From assembly GCF_963678635.1 (NCBI RefSeq), contig NC_087071.1, positions 45,557,095-45,621,094 on the forward strand: DNA of 64,000 nt, given 5' to 3'. The position numbers and the translations under genes were made by a program. Shown in pieces: positions 52,534-62,264 of the stretch. Position 1 is the first letter of the stretch; each line of letters begins with the position of its first letter. The notes beneath the pieces were generated by a model. It had not been told where the DNA came from and did not search any database. It worked only from the letters and a program-made list of their open reading frames with translations. Origin of the DNA: Symsagittifera roscoffensis (lineage: Eukaryota; Xenacoelomorpha; Acoela; Convolutidae).

Positions 52534-53512
52534 TTGTATATGAGATGGAGCGCAAAAAAAAACCTTCACCACGCGCAGTTTGGGGGTAAATATCAAACCG
52601 AGCGACAACCTAGGGTCCCTTTTAAAAATGAAAAGGTTTTCAAGCGAGAGAGGAATGTCACGCTTGAACGAGGATTGTCTTACGGAAGGAAGCAACGGGA
52701 ACATGAGACTTTTGAGAACCTCCACGTGGAGTTAATTGCTTTGACAGACAAAGCGATTTTGTCAACACTGCTGAAACCATAAGAGATATATTCATCATGA
52801 AAATATGGGAATCTGGGTGCCATCTAGAAATTTCACGATCTTAAATTTTGCTGGAAAGTTTATATCGAAGTGCATTGTAAAATGAGAGGGGAGAGCGCGC
52901 CTTCAAGTGGCACACGGGGAAACAGGCATGGTCAGTGCCACACATGACAATTAAACAGGGACCGGGAAGCATAGCAAGGAGAGGAGCGTGAACCTTCCCA
53001 AAAGAGGAAACGCACCGGGGCAAAGAATGCAGGAAATCGACGGTGCTACAATTGTGATGCCCCAAATTTTTCATTGGAGCACATCGCAAACTGTCTTGCT
53101 GAAAGCGGAGCGTGTACTGCCTGCCGAAAAATTGGTCGGATATTTTGAAGGAACCTGTAGAAGAGTGCGACGTAGAACTAAACCATGGAGAGGAGGAGGC
53201 CATGTAGGTCTGGTTCGGGATGAGAACGATCATCATCGAAGCTTACGCAGTATCGGAAGCAGAATTATGCATGAGGAGCAAATAAAATGTGTCAACCAGC
53301 ATCAGGAGGGTAATGAGAAGATAACCACCTCATCCGGTTCAGATGAGTACATAATGATTACCATCATGAGAAAAGAACGCAGCGGCTTTGAAGATCCAGA
53401 ACGCCAGATTCCTAGCGTAACTTTTGGGAAAAAAGTTGTTGAAAGAGATCGACAGATTATCCCTGGTTACGAAACTCTTTGCCTCCTAATGCTTTATTCA
53501 TCATGTTGCTAG
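52534..53512 (+). pseudogene. Unknown ORF, unit 2 counterpart of 47,855-48,463 (broken)
   Basis: Three frames (52,272-52,460; 52,534-52,782; 52,988-53,512) carry the same peptide blocks as unit 1, for example GGKYQTERQPRV, KRGNAPGQRMQEIDGATIV and RSLRSIGSRIMHEEQ. The breaks fall at positions different from unit 1, so the ancestral frame was probably longer than either. Function unknown. Confidence 0.35.
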
Positions 53513-54825
53513 GAAAAAGAGCTCATAATGAACCACTTTGTAAGCGATAGTTGAATAAATTATTTATCCAAATACAAAAAAAAACTTAAGACTTTCCCGT
53601 ATCTGAAAAAATATCCCGTAAACTTGAGGTACTATAGTCTCTGAACTTCTGTACAAAAGTGATAAACTGGCCGGAGAAGCATTCTGATATGTCGTAAGAC
53701 TATGTTCTGACCGTTCATTGAAGAGATACAAACGTGACTTTTTGAAAAAGCCCCATCCTATGCCAATTTTCTAACTTTTCATTACACGGTCCGAATAGAG
53801 GCTTCCGACAACTCATATTGCTGCTCTCACCAAGCTACGGATTTTTTAGAGTTCAGAACCAGTAACGCTTTTTGTTGTAGAGATTAACACCTCAAGCCAA
53901 AAAAAATATAATACCTATTTTTTTAACTAAAGAAAAAGGACTGCTTCTACTGGAAAAATGGTACAAAGTTTAGCATCTGTAGCAGTGACCCTTAACTCCT
54001 TTTTTTGAATTTTCATATATGTCGTTTTTAAAAAAATGACAAAATTTCTCATTAGTTTTGGAGTAAAACATTAGGACCAGTACTCCGCCTCAAATCAACA
54101 AACCCTTGTTAATATAATGTAATTTTGATGACATTTTCTTTGAACCCGGAGTTTTTCAAATCCTACATTATATTCAGTAACCAAATTAGTGAATGTGGAA
54201 GCTTTATAGAAAATTGATAACAAACAACTATTAATTGACCCAACAAATATATGTGTAATTGAATGAGTCTTTTGACTTTTTCAAATAAAAAAATCGGTGT
54301 TCAAATAAAGTACTAGCTTGTTTAGACATTACATGTAAAACCACATGCTCAGTACATGTATTAGGGGATTCTCAGTTTAGATTTGTAATTGCAAAATATT
54401 TCCTACTTCGTGATGTACATTTGAATAAGTGAAACCCAAAATTAAATAAACAATTTCGATATCAATTCCGTGATTACTTAACTCTGATTCAGTCATTTCT
54501 AGTCGAATTTTTTCATCTTTCGTAAGTCTGCCTAAAAAATTCACTTCAGTCAAGCTTTGCCAACCAGTAGTATTTCAGCATGCACAGTAGGGCGCGAATT
54601 TTGATTATTTTATAATTTTGGCGGGGAGTTTGGATTCAAATTCAAATTTGCGCGCCCGAAACAGACAACATTTTCTCTGCAATTGGTAGACGAATAGTTA
54701 TGTTTTCCTACTCTCCGTTGTATATGATTATATGTTGAGATCACTGGATTCTCTACTTTCTTGTAATTGATTGCTTAAAAAATATTAAAAAAACGTTTGA
54801 ATGCAGTTTTTGTTTAGTGACATAG

Positions 54826-55248
54826 GGAAACAAGAGCAATAGAAGTCGCCAAGAGCGTGACAAACAATTTGTTGCAAAAGACCTTATTGTTTATAGATGC
54901 AATGAGTGCTCATTCATAGCTCAAATGTTTCCAACTTTACAAAAACACATTCATCACAATCATGGTCAATTCGAAGGTGTTTTTGACTATTATCATATGA
55001 ACTTTCACACTTCAAAAAACTTATCAACTTATTCACTAACAGCCCATGATCTACTTTTTATGAGAACTGCTTCTGCTGACTTTTTTACTACAAGTGCCGC
55101 TGCTGATGCTGCTCTCGGTGATGTGCGTGCTGGTGATGGAGATGAAATCAAGTGCAAGATTCTTCAAAAAAAAGAAATCTGCTTTTGTGGGTGTTCTTGT
55201 GACATATGTGATAGGCGTGAACCAACCAACGGATCAAAATCAGCCGAT
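54826..55248 (+). pseudogene. C2H2 zinc-finger containing segment
   Basis: The open frame begins after a TAG at 54,823-54,825, which could instead be the AG of a splice acceptor. YRCNECSFIAQMFPTLQKHI plus HHNH gives C-x2-C-x12-H-x4-H at about 54,898-54,963, a C2H2 finger. A Ser/Ala/Asp-rich part follows, then a Cys cluster (CFCGCSCDICD) near 55,180, and a stop at 55,246-55,248. The adjacent frame continues toward 55,348. It may be one exon of the same protein as 55,302-55,646, with a frameshift between. Identification of the finger is fair; the rest is unknown. Confidence 0.5.
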
Positions 55249-55301
55249 TAATTTATGCAAAAAATGGAGAGACAAAAAAAGGTCAAATTCAAAATCTCAT
55301 T

Positions 55302-55646
55302 ATGGAACGTGTAGCAGAAAGAGCTGGAAAAGTTCAGCTCAGCGCTAAAATGGATTTGGTAAAACCAAGAGCGAAAATCGATTCTAGTAGCAGAGAAGCC
55401 GACGAGCGCATTGACATTTATGCAAACTCCGACAAGAAAAAAGTGATGAACTTGGGGTTAGAAGATGACGAGTTGTGTGAAACAGTCGGAAAAATGAAAG
55501 CAGTTTTCGAGACCTTTGCATCTTATGGAAGCGGCTGGGTTTTGCAACACTTAATTCAAATTTTTATTAAACTCGCAAATTTTTCTGCAATCCGTAAATT
55601 TACTTTTTTTGACTTGCCTTTCGAATTCGAGAATCCTAACATTTGA
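55302..55646 (+). pseudogene. Segment resembling the N-terminal region of Maverick/Polinton-type DNA polymerases
   Basis: A 114-codon frame. The C-terminal part, FASYGSGWVLQHLIQIFIKL ... FFDLPFEFEN, resembles the YGSGW...LPF stretch that in many animal genomes stands just ahead of protein-primed family B DNA polymerases of Maverick/Polinton-like elements. The polymerase itself is not present; instead the DNA from 55,518 is repeated three times. Upstream a zinc finger is found. The assignment is from remembered family features only and is moderate to weak. Confidence 0.4.
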
Positions 55647-58214
55647 TATGACAAAAAGATTTTCACACTATCGCTAAACAGCAATCAAAATCTGCACACA
55701 CCTGCACCTATGAATTCTCGCTTTTTAAGCTGGTAATTTAAAATTTCTTTTGTCCTATTCAATCAGTTGCTTCAATTTCTGTTTTACGGCTGCTTATAGT
55801 CTGAATCATGGTATTGACCTAAATTTGACGGATCAACAAAAAGCGAACCCAGCAGCTACGCAATCATAATCTTAAACAAACACTGCTGCAAGTGCACACA
55901 AAGCCCAAAGTACTGTAACAGTCGCCTACTTCAGTCACATATGAGGCTTAAGAAAAATAGGCCCTATAACCATTGGCTCAAGAGTCAGGGACACTATCTC
56001 TTGTGTTTTTTTTACCTCAAGAACGGTCGGAGCCAATTCGAATCGCTTGCGACATGAGACTAGAACCCGTTACAGCTTAAAGGCTACTACCAAAATATCC
56101 CCCACTCTAGAAAATAAGAACGTCCCCATACCTAGGTCTTGAAATACCCAAAATACGCGAACGCCGTTAAAAACAGGGTCGGAACAATCCGTTAAGTTAC
56201 TTTTTATTGGACAGTGGAACTTTGATCCATTTTCAGATAGATCAACCTAAAACTCGCCTTATCTCAACATAACAATCATAAAACACACTCGAGAAAACTA
56301 AATCAGGGACTCACAAGTTGATGCACTCGAGTACAAGGAGTAATTAAATTGGTAAGCAACTCGAGAATTAGATAATATAACTAGATAAGTTTAATACCAA
56401 TCAGTTTTGATTACAGCATCTTATGGAAGCGGCTGGGTTTTGCAACACTTAATTCAAATTTTTATTAAACTCGCAAATTTTTCTGCAATCCGTAAATTTA
56501 CTTTTTTTGACTTGCCTTTCGAATTCGAGAATCCTAACATTTGATATGACAAAAAGATTTTCACACTATCGCTAAACAGCAATCAAAATCTGCACACGCC
56601 TGCACCTATGAATTCTCGCTTTTTAAGCTGGTAATTTAAAATTTCTTTTGTCCTATTCAATCAGTTGCTTCAATTTCTGTTTTACGGCTGCTTATAGTCT
56701 GAATCATGGTATTGACCTAAATTTGACGGATCAACAAAAAGCGAACCCAGCAGCTACGCAATCATAATCTTAAACAAACACTGCTGCAAGTGCACACAAA
56801 GCCCAAAGTACTGTAACAGTCGCCTACTTCAGTCACATATGAGGCTTAAGAAAAATAGGCCCTATAACCATTGGCTCAAGAGTCAGGGACACTATCTCTT
56901 GTGTTTTTTTTACCTCAAGAACGGTCGGAGCCAATTCGAATCGCTTGCGACATGAGACTAGAACCCGTTACAGCTTAAAGGCTACTACCAAAATATCCCC
57001 CCACTCTAGAAAATAAGAACGTCCCCATACCTAGGTCTTGAAATACCCAAAATACGCGAACGCCGTTAAAAACAGGGTCGGAACAATCCGTTAAGTTACT
57101 TTTTATTGGACAGTGGAACTTTGATCCATTTTCAGATAGATCAACCTAAAACTCGCCTTATCTCAACATAACAATCATAAAACACACTCGAGAAAACTAA
57201 ATCAGGGACTCACAAGTTGATGCACTCGAGTACAAGGAGTAATTAAATTGGTAAGCAACTCGAGAATTAGATAATATAACTAGATAAGTTTAATACCAAT
57301 CAGTTTTGATTACAGCATCTTATGGAAGCGGCTGGGTTTTGCAACACTTAATTCAAATTTTTATTAAACTCGCAAATTTTTCTGCAATCCGTAAATTTAC
57401 TTTTTTTGACTTGCCTTTCGAATTCGAGAATCCTAACATTTGATATGACAAAAAGATTTTCACACTATCGCTAAACAGCAATCAAAATCTGCACACGCCT
57501 GCACCTATGAATTCTCGCTTTTTAAGCTGGTAATTTAAAATTTCTTTTGTCCTATTCAATCAGTTGCTTCAATTTCTGTTTTACGGCTGCTTATAGTCTG
57601 AATCATGGTATTGACCTAAATTTGACGGATCAACAAAAAGCGAACCCAGCAGCTACGCAATCATAATCTTAAACAAACACTGCTGCAAGTGCACACAAAG
57701 CCCAAAGTACTGTAACAGTCGCCTACTTCAGTCACATATGAGGCTTAAGAAAAATAGGCCCTATAACCATTGGCTCAAGAGTCAGGGACACTATCTCTTG
57801 TGTTTTTTTTACCTCAAGAACGGTCGGAGCCAATTCGAATCGCTTGCGACATGAGACTAGAACCCGTTACAGCTTAAAGGCTACTACCAAAATATCCCCC
57901 CACTCTAGAAAATAAGAACGTCCCCATACCTAGGTCTTGAAATACCCAAAATACGCGAACGCCGTTAAAAACAGGGTCGGAACAATCCGTTAAGTTACTT
58001 TTTATTGGACAGTGGAACTTTGATCCATTTTCAGATAGATCAACCTAAAACTCGCCTTATCTCAACATAACAATCATAAAACACACTCGAGAAAACTAAA
58101 TCAGGGACTCACAAGTTGATGCACTCGAGTACAAGGAGTAATTAAATTGGTAAGCAACTCGAGAATTAGATAATATAACTAGATAAGTTTAATACCAATC
58201 AGTTTTGATTACAG
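55518..58214 (+). repeat. Three tandem repeats of about 900 bp
   Basis: Units at 55,518-56,414 (897 bp), 56,415-57,314 (900) and 57,315-58,214 (900) are nearly identical. Unit 1 differs, for example, in one A/G within GCACAC(A/G)CCTGCACC and in the length of a C run (five against six). Each unit ends TTTTGATTACAG, and the next starts CATCTTATGG. The first 130 bases of each unit contain the coding-like YGSGW segment; the remainder has no gene that I can support. Confidence 0.95.
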
Positions 58215-58765
58215 AAGTAAGTTCTGGCTCTAGAATTGGAGTTTTTGTATGAACCATTGGGTCACTCAAGCTGTCCACCTTTTTATTGAAGGTTCACTCT
58301 GGCTCGTTTCGAATAGTTGTTCTCTCTTCTTTTTGTTAGCTCTCCTCCTATTTCGAGATAAGACAGCTCTACTCGTGTATTATTTTTTATCGGGAAATTG
58401 CGAATAGCAATTTCCTGCTGTTTTTTTGAGTATTTTCCCGCAATTGTAATTTCGGTCGTTCTGATTTTTCACTTTTTGTTTTCAGTTGGTCCGAGAAAAG
58501 TGAGCATAACATGCTCCATTCGAAATTTTGAAAATAAAACTTCAATCCAAAATTACGTATTTTCGTGTTTCTCAAGTTCAAACTTCCAGATATGACCGCG
58601 TGGCACATACTCCCCGGACTCAAGATCTATGTCCTCATCGCGTGCTGTCTCTGTCAGTGAATCCCCAGAAGCCCGAGTCTCACTCAAGATACAGTGCCAG
58701 TGGTCATTTACAGAAAATTGCAGCAGACTCAAGTTTATCTACCTTCCAAAATTCACAACCATATA
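58215..58765. other. Sequence after the tandem repeats, no gene seen
   Basis: Possible intron-exon-like composition. A T-rich stretch ends in TTTTCAG at about 58,485, but no coding frame of meaningful length follows on either strand. Confidence 0.4.
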
Positions 58766-58874
58766 AAATTTTCACACTATCGCTAAACAGCAATCAAAAT
58801 CTGCACACACCTGCACCTATGAATTCTCGCTTTTTAAGCTGGTAATTTAAAATTTCTTTTGTCCTATTCAATCA
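58766..58874 (+). repeat. Partial fourth copy (about 109 bp) of the 900 bp repeat
   Basis: From TTTTCACACTATCGC to CTATTCAATCAG this matches a stretch inside each 900 bp unit, for example about 55,659-55,767. It carries the unit-1 variant (A at the distinguishing site). It ends exactly at CAG; then unrelated sequence follows. Confidence 0.9.
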
Positions 58875-59145
58875 GGAAATTGTCATGCAGCATTTTGATT
58901 TATGTATTAGATCTAGCATATTAATAACAATATCTTACTTGTTAAAGCTTCTTTTTCGTGAACCCAGATTTCATCCGAGTTCATCCTCGAGCCCCCTCCC
59001 TCTCAAGACTAAAGACTCTAGAAATTTCCTTTTGAGCCACTGGCTCACCTCGTTTCTTCGCCCTCGAGGTACCCGACCCAGATATTCTTGACACTGTGAT
59101 CTGTTCCAATAGTGCCTCTTCGTCATCGGAGCTGATCAAAATCTC
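58875..59145 (-). other. 3' flank of cassette copy III with coding-like extension of C6
   Basis: On the minus strand the C6 frame stays open beyond its TAG stop (59,146-59,148) to about 58,950, with acidic ILISSDDEEALLEQ. Copy I of C6 also ends in an acidic tail. The single stop may therefore be secondary. Confidence 0.4.
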
Positions 59146-60846
59146 CTACCAGGCCTTCAGCTGTTCATAGGATCGCATCCACTCCCTTTGCTCTTGCAAT
59201 CTCTTCACTTGATTCGGTAAGCTCTTCACCTTCGACTCCCAGTTCAAACAGAAGGAATTGTGAAGACTCAGGCTTACATTCTTCGCCAGTTCCTCCTCCA
59301 GTATCGACTCCCTCGCTCTAGTGTTGTCTCTGGATACTGTACCCACTCTTTTCCACCCCGTCGTGGTCGCATTTCGATGGGTCAGCAGAGGTCTCTTGAA
59401 GGCATCTGGTCCTATCTCGGCCTGGAAATGTCGATATTCCTTTTGATGTTTCCCCATGTGATCCTTCGTCACCACATATAACCAAGGAAAGAATCTCAAG
59501 CGGCTCCATATGTGTCTGACCTCCATTGGTATGGCGAATACCTTGCATGCGGTCTCGAACAAATCAAGTCTCCTGCTGTAATCTATCGCGTGAATCGACT
59601 CTGCTGTTGGCGTCTTCGATTCCCGATACTTTGCTATGTTTTCTTCCATCCATCGTAGAGCCAGCAATGTGCTAACCACCAATATGGTCACTTTTTGTTG
59701 ATGCTCGGGTAGTCCCAACGACCTGATTTCTTCTACATCCCAGATCAGGCAGGGATTGGCTTGGTCTGGGTACCACACTGTCTGCGCCAGACAGTGGCAT
59801 GGACAATCCCCGTGTGTGGGGTCGATGCTCCTAAGATTGCGTTCTCCCGAGGCTTCTAGGAGAAGCTCAAGTTCCATCATCTTCTCGAGTATCACGTCGA
59901 CTTCTTCCAAGTTCGGGGCACCTACCATGGGTTTCCCAATCACGTTTTGTCTCTCGTGGTCACTTGTATTTTCGCTCTCCAAGCCTAGAAGTTCTTCACC
60001 CCGGATTTCACTCAAGTCGTCCCTTTGTTCTTTTGGCACTGTTCCTCGGATCTTCCTCAACAGCTTGTGTGAATGATGTGACATCCGAGCCAGTCTTACA
60101 CATTTGGGCACTGAGAAAGCTTTGTCTATCAATACCCTCTGGCTGAACACTTCTACCAACGCCATGTGTATTGGATAGTGGCTGCCACATAGGTTGGCCA
60201 TCACTGACCCCACTAGGGACTTCGCATTTAGAGGCAGTCCATAGGCTTCACTCATGGGAAATCCCATCTCCGCTTCGAGTTCAACCTTCCAACTCTTGAT
60301 GTGTTTCTGGGTCTTTTTCAACACTCCGGGCCATGACTCCACGCTCAACGCGGTCACCAAGTGGTGTTCTGACTCTAGCCTCTCCTGTGACTGGAGACTA
60401 CACATTCTTGAGAAGAATCCCAGAGCTGTCGCTAGGTTCACAGTGGTACTCGCGTAACACTCAGCCACTATCTGTATCTCACTCTTCTCCCTTTCGGTGA
60501 TATCTTCAAACCAGGTGACTAGGTCTTCTTTCTGGAAAGACTGTATCCTGACGCATGATCGTTCCTCACAGGTGTGCTCGCCATTCCCACACGTCGAGTC
60601 AAGACAACTGCCCGGCTCCATCTTCTTTGCCGACCCTGTTCCACTCGTCATCTCACTTGACTCCTTCATATGAGGCAGGATCAGTCTATGTACTATACTC
60701 AAGGTCGCCAAATCTTCATCCTCTGTCGGTACCAATCTCACTCGCTCAGTGACTTCCTCGATCAGGCTCGCATGGGATGTGGACACCAGGAGGGCCTGAG
60801 CAATTTCCTCACCACTCCCAGATTCGTGGTCAACATGCCGTTTCCG
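59146..60846 (-). CDS. Cassette protein C6, Cys-motif protein (copy III)
   Basis: An open frame of about 566 codons from 60,846 down to TAG at 59,146-59,148. The first ATG is at 60,669, giving 507 residues. There is no known family. It shares with copy I the C-x4-C-x6-C-x4-C motif (PGSCLDSTC), VNLATALGFF, PKCVRLARMS, PCHCLAQTVWYP-LIWD, PMEVRHIW, AFKRPLLTHRNA and LHNSFC. Conservation of these blocks amid wide divergence points to past purifying selection. The frame overlaps the end of C5 by 17 bases in another phase, and the alignment with copy I runs through the junction, so C5 and C6 probably formed one protein. The best preserved copy in the window. Confidence 0.65.
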   Translation of the reverse strand, partial: RKRHVDHESGSGEEIAQALLVSTSHASLIEEVTERVRLVPTEDEDLATLSIVHRLILPHMKESSEMTSGTGSAKKMEPGSCLDSTCGNGEHTCEERSCVRIQSFQKEDLVTWFEDITEREKSEIQIVAECYASTTVNLATALGFFSRMCSLQSQERLESEHHLVTALSVESWPGVLKKTQKHIKSWKVELEAEMGFPMSEAYGLPLNAKSLVGSVMANLCGSHYPIHMALVEVFSQRVLIDKAFSVPKCVRLARMSHHSHKLLRKIRGTVPKEQRDDLSEIRGEELLGLESENTSDHERQNVIGKPMVGAPNLEEVDVILEKMMELELLLEASGERNLRSIDPTHGDCPCHCLAQTVWYPDQANPCLIWDVEEIRSLGLPEHQQKVTILVVSTLLALRWMEENIAKYRESKTPTAESIHAIDYSRRLDLFETACKVFAIPMEVRHIWSRLRFFPWLYVVTKDHMGKHQKEYRHFQAEIGPDAFKRPLLTHRNATTTGWKRVGTVSRDNTRARESILEEELAKNVSLSLHNSFCLNWESKVKSLPNQVKRLQEQREWMRSYEQLKAW

Positions 60847-62237
60847 TTACCCATTTTAGCTCTACTCTTTTACTTGAGCGTGGCACACTTATTATTTGCG
60901 GTGTTTTCTCGAGAGTCAAACCTAGGCTAGGTCTCTCTCTCTCCACAGTGTCTACCTCCATTATCTTCTCCTCATAGTTTCTGTGGGCACCTCCAGCTTC
61001 TAAGTCCAAGAAAGGGTTGTATGCCATCCCCATCACTCCAGACACATACTGATACTCTCCCTTTTTGTTGGGTTTCAAGTACTCTCCTGACGAGGCCAAG
61101 TTACGGTGAACGTCGTGTTTCTCCTCGAACTTCTTGTTGTAGAAACTCTGTATCTCATCTAACTTCCTGTGGCTCTCTAGAGATTGCCTAGAGCCATCCT
61201 CCTTTTCTATCCCAGTACTCTGGTACACATTCAAGATGACTGTGGAGACTCTCCTTTCCAGCGTCTTGCTTCCAATTGCTCTCTGATGACATGCTAGGAT
61301 GGTACTGTCAGTCATCATCGACATTGTCCGTCTCAAGAAACGGACAGCATCTTTCCTCCTTGCCAGACTCAAGCCTGAGTTGTCCGTAGCAACGTGCTGC
61401 ATCAGCATTCGATATAACTCTAGATTCTTGCCTCCCAACTTCAACTTATCGTACGAAGTCAGTGTCTCTAACTCTATCCCCAACAGGCTCCACGCGAACA
61501 TCAGTTGTCCTGCGGTCCTGATAAAGGGATTCGCCATCAACGGCGATGCCGATGAGGATGTTCTCATGGCTTCTTCAAAATGATCTTTTAACAAGTTCTG
61601 CCAAGTTCTCTTCAGTTGGCTCCCCAATTCCAATTTATTGATATCAGCCTTCTGCTGGGTAGCCCAGTTGCGTCGTTTGCGTGACACTCCACTGTCGAGC
61701 TTCTTCAGGCAGTCTTCCAATTCCTGCAATGTTTGCAGGGCCACCCACCACGGTCGGGAGGTGTTCCTCGTTTTATTCTTCTCAAGAGGATCGCTTGTCA
61801 CTTGCTTCCTAATAGCCTGATGTTCACTTGAGACCCATTCTTTGCCGACGTCCACTTCCCAGGTCTGCCCGCTCGTCGAACCTCGCTTCATTTTTATCCT
61901 CTGAGGCTTGAAGTCTTCTTCCGTTGTTGAGCTGGTGGGGATCTCCATCTCTTTTTCTACGTCGAGCAGTTTCCTCGGCTACTACGTCGAGCAGTTTCCT
62001 CGGCTCGTAGCTACTCTTGTAGGCTGCTGTCTTCCATCGTGCCAGAACCATGGGGGCCATCTCTCTCAAGTTTTTCTCCGAGACCGCATCCGCTGAAGGA
62101 CTTCCCAATCCCTCCACGTCTCTCTTCCTCTTGCGAGAACTCACGTCTTTACTCGGGGCGTTGTCGTTATCATCACTGATTCGACTTCCTTGTCTCCATC
62201 CAACCCTTCCAACTCTTGCCTCCCCCCAGCTCGAGCC
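60830..62237 (-). pseudogene. Cassette protein C5 (copy III), one 25 bp duplication from open
   Basis: Minus-strand frame from about 62,237 (62,144 onward closely matches copy I) to TGA at 60,830. No ATG stands near the beginning; the first in-frame ATG is at 62,060. A 25-base tandem duplication (61,961-61,985 and 61,986-62,010) shifts the phase. Apart from this the region reads continuously. Shared with copy I are RKRKRDVE, EEAMRTSS, LMFAWSLLGIE, ARRKDAVRFLRR, YVSGVMGMAYNPFL and VPRSSKRVE. A short LLRPSWCP block near 60,790 lies in a third phase, indicating another small shift near 60,850. Function unknown. Confidence 0.65.
61961..62010. repeat. 25 bp tandem duplication
   Basis: GTCGAGCAGTTTCCTCGGCT recurs after exactly 25 bases. 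Since 25 is not a multiple of three, it changes the C5 reading phase. Confidence 0.95.
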
Positions 62238-62264
62238 TTAAGGATATTAGTACTTTTAATTGTA
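62238..62264 (-). other. Short AT-rich intercistronic gap between C4 and C5 (copy III)
   Basis: Only about 30 bases with four stops in the shared phase separate the two frames. This is the one clear gene boundary within copy III. A TACTAAT stands at about 62,247-62,253 on the minus strand, but no convincing intron was found. Confidence 0.5.

Larger units (their letters stand above)
51872..54822 (+). repeat. Large tandem duplication, unit 2
   Basis: Direct continuation of unit 1 in the same orientation. The junction at 51,850-51,871 contains an extra copy of TGTTAGCAGCATTAGCAT. Downstream of TTTGTTTAGTGAC at 54,822 the similarity stops. Confidence 0.8.

Noticed and set aside
55518..58214. CRISPR-like or satellite array
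   Set aside because: Units of 900 bp without spacers, in an animal genome, are an ordinary tandem duplication; only three copies, so not a satellite.
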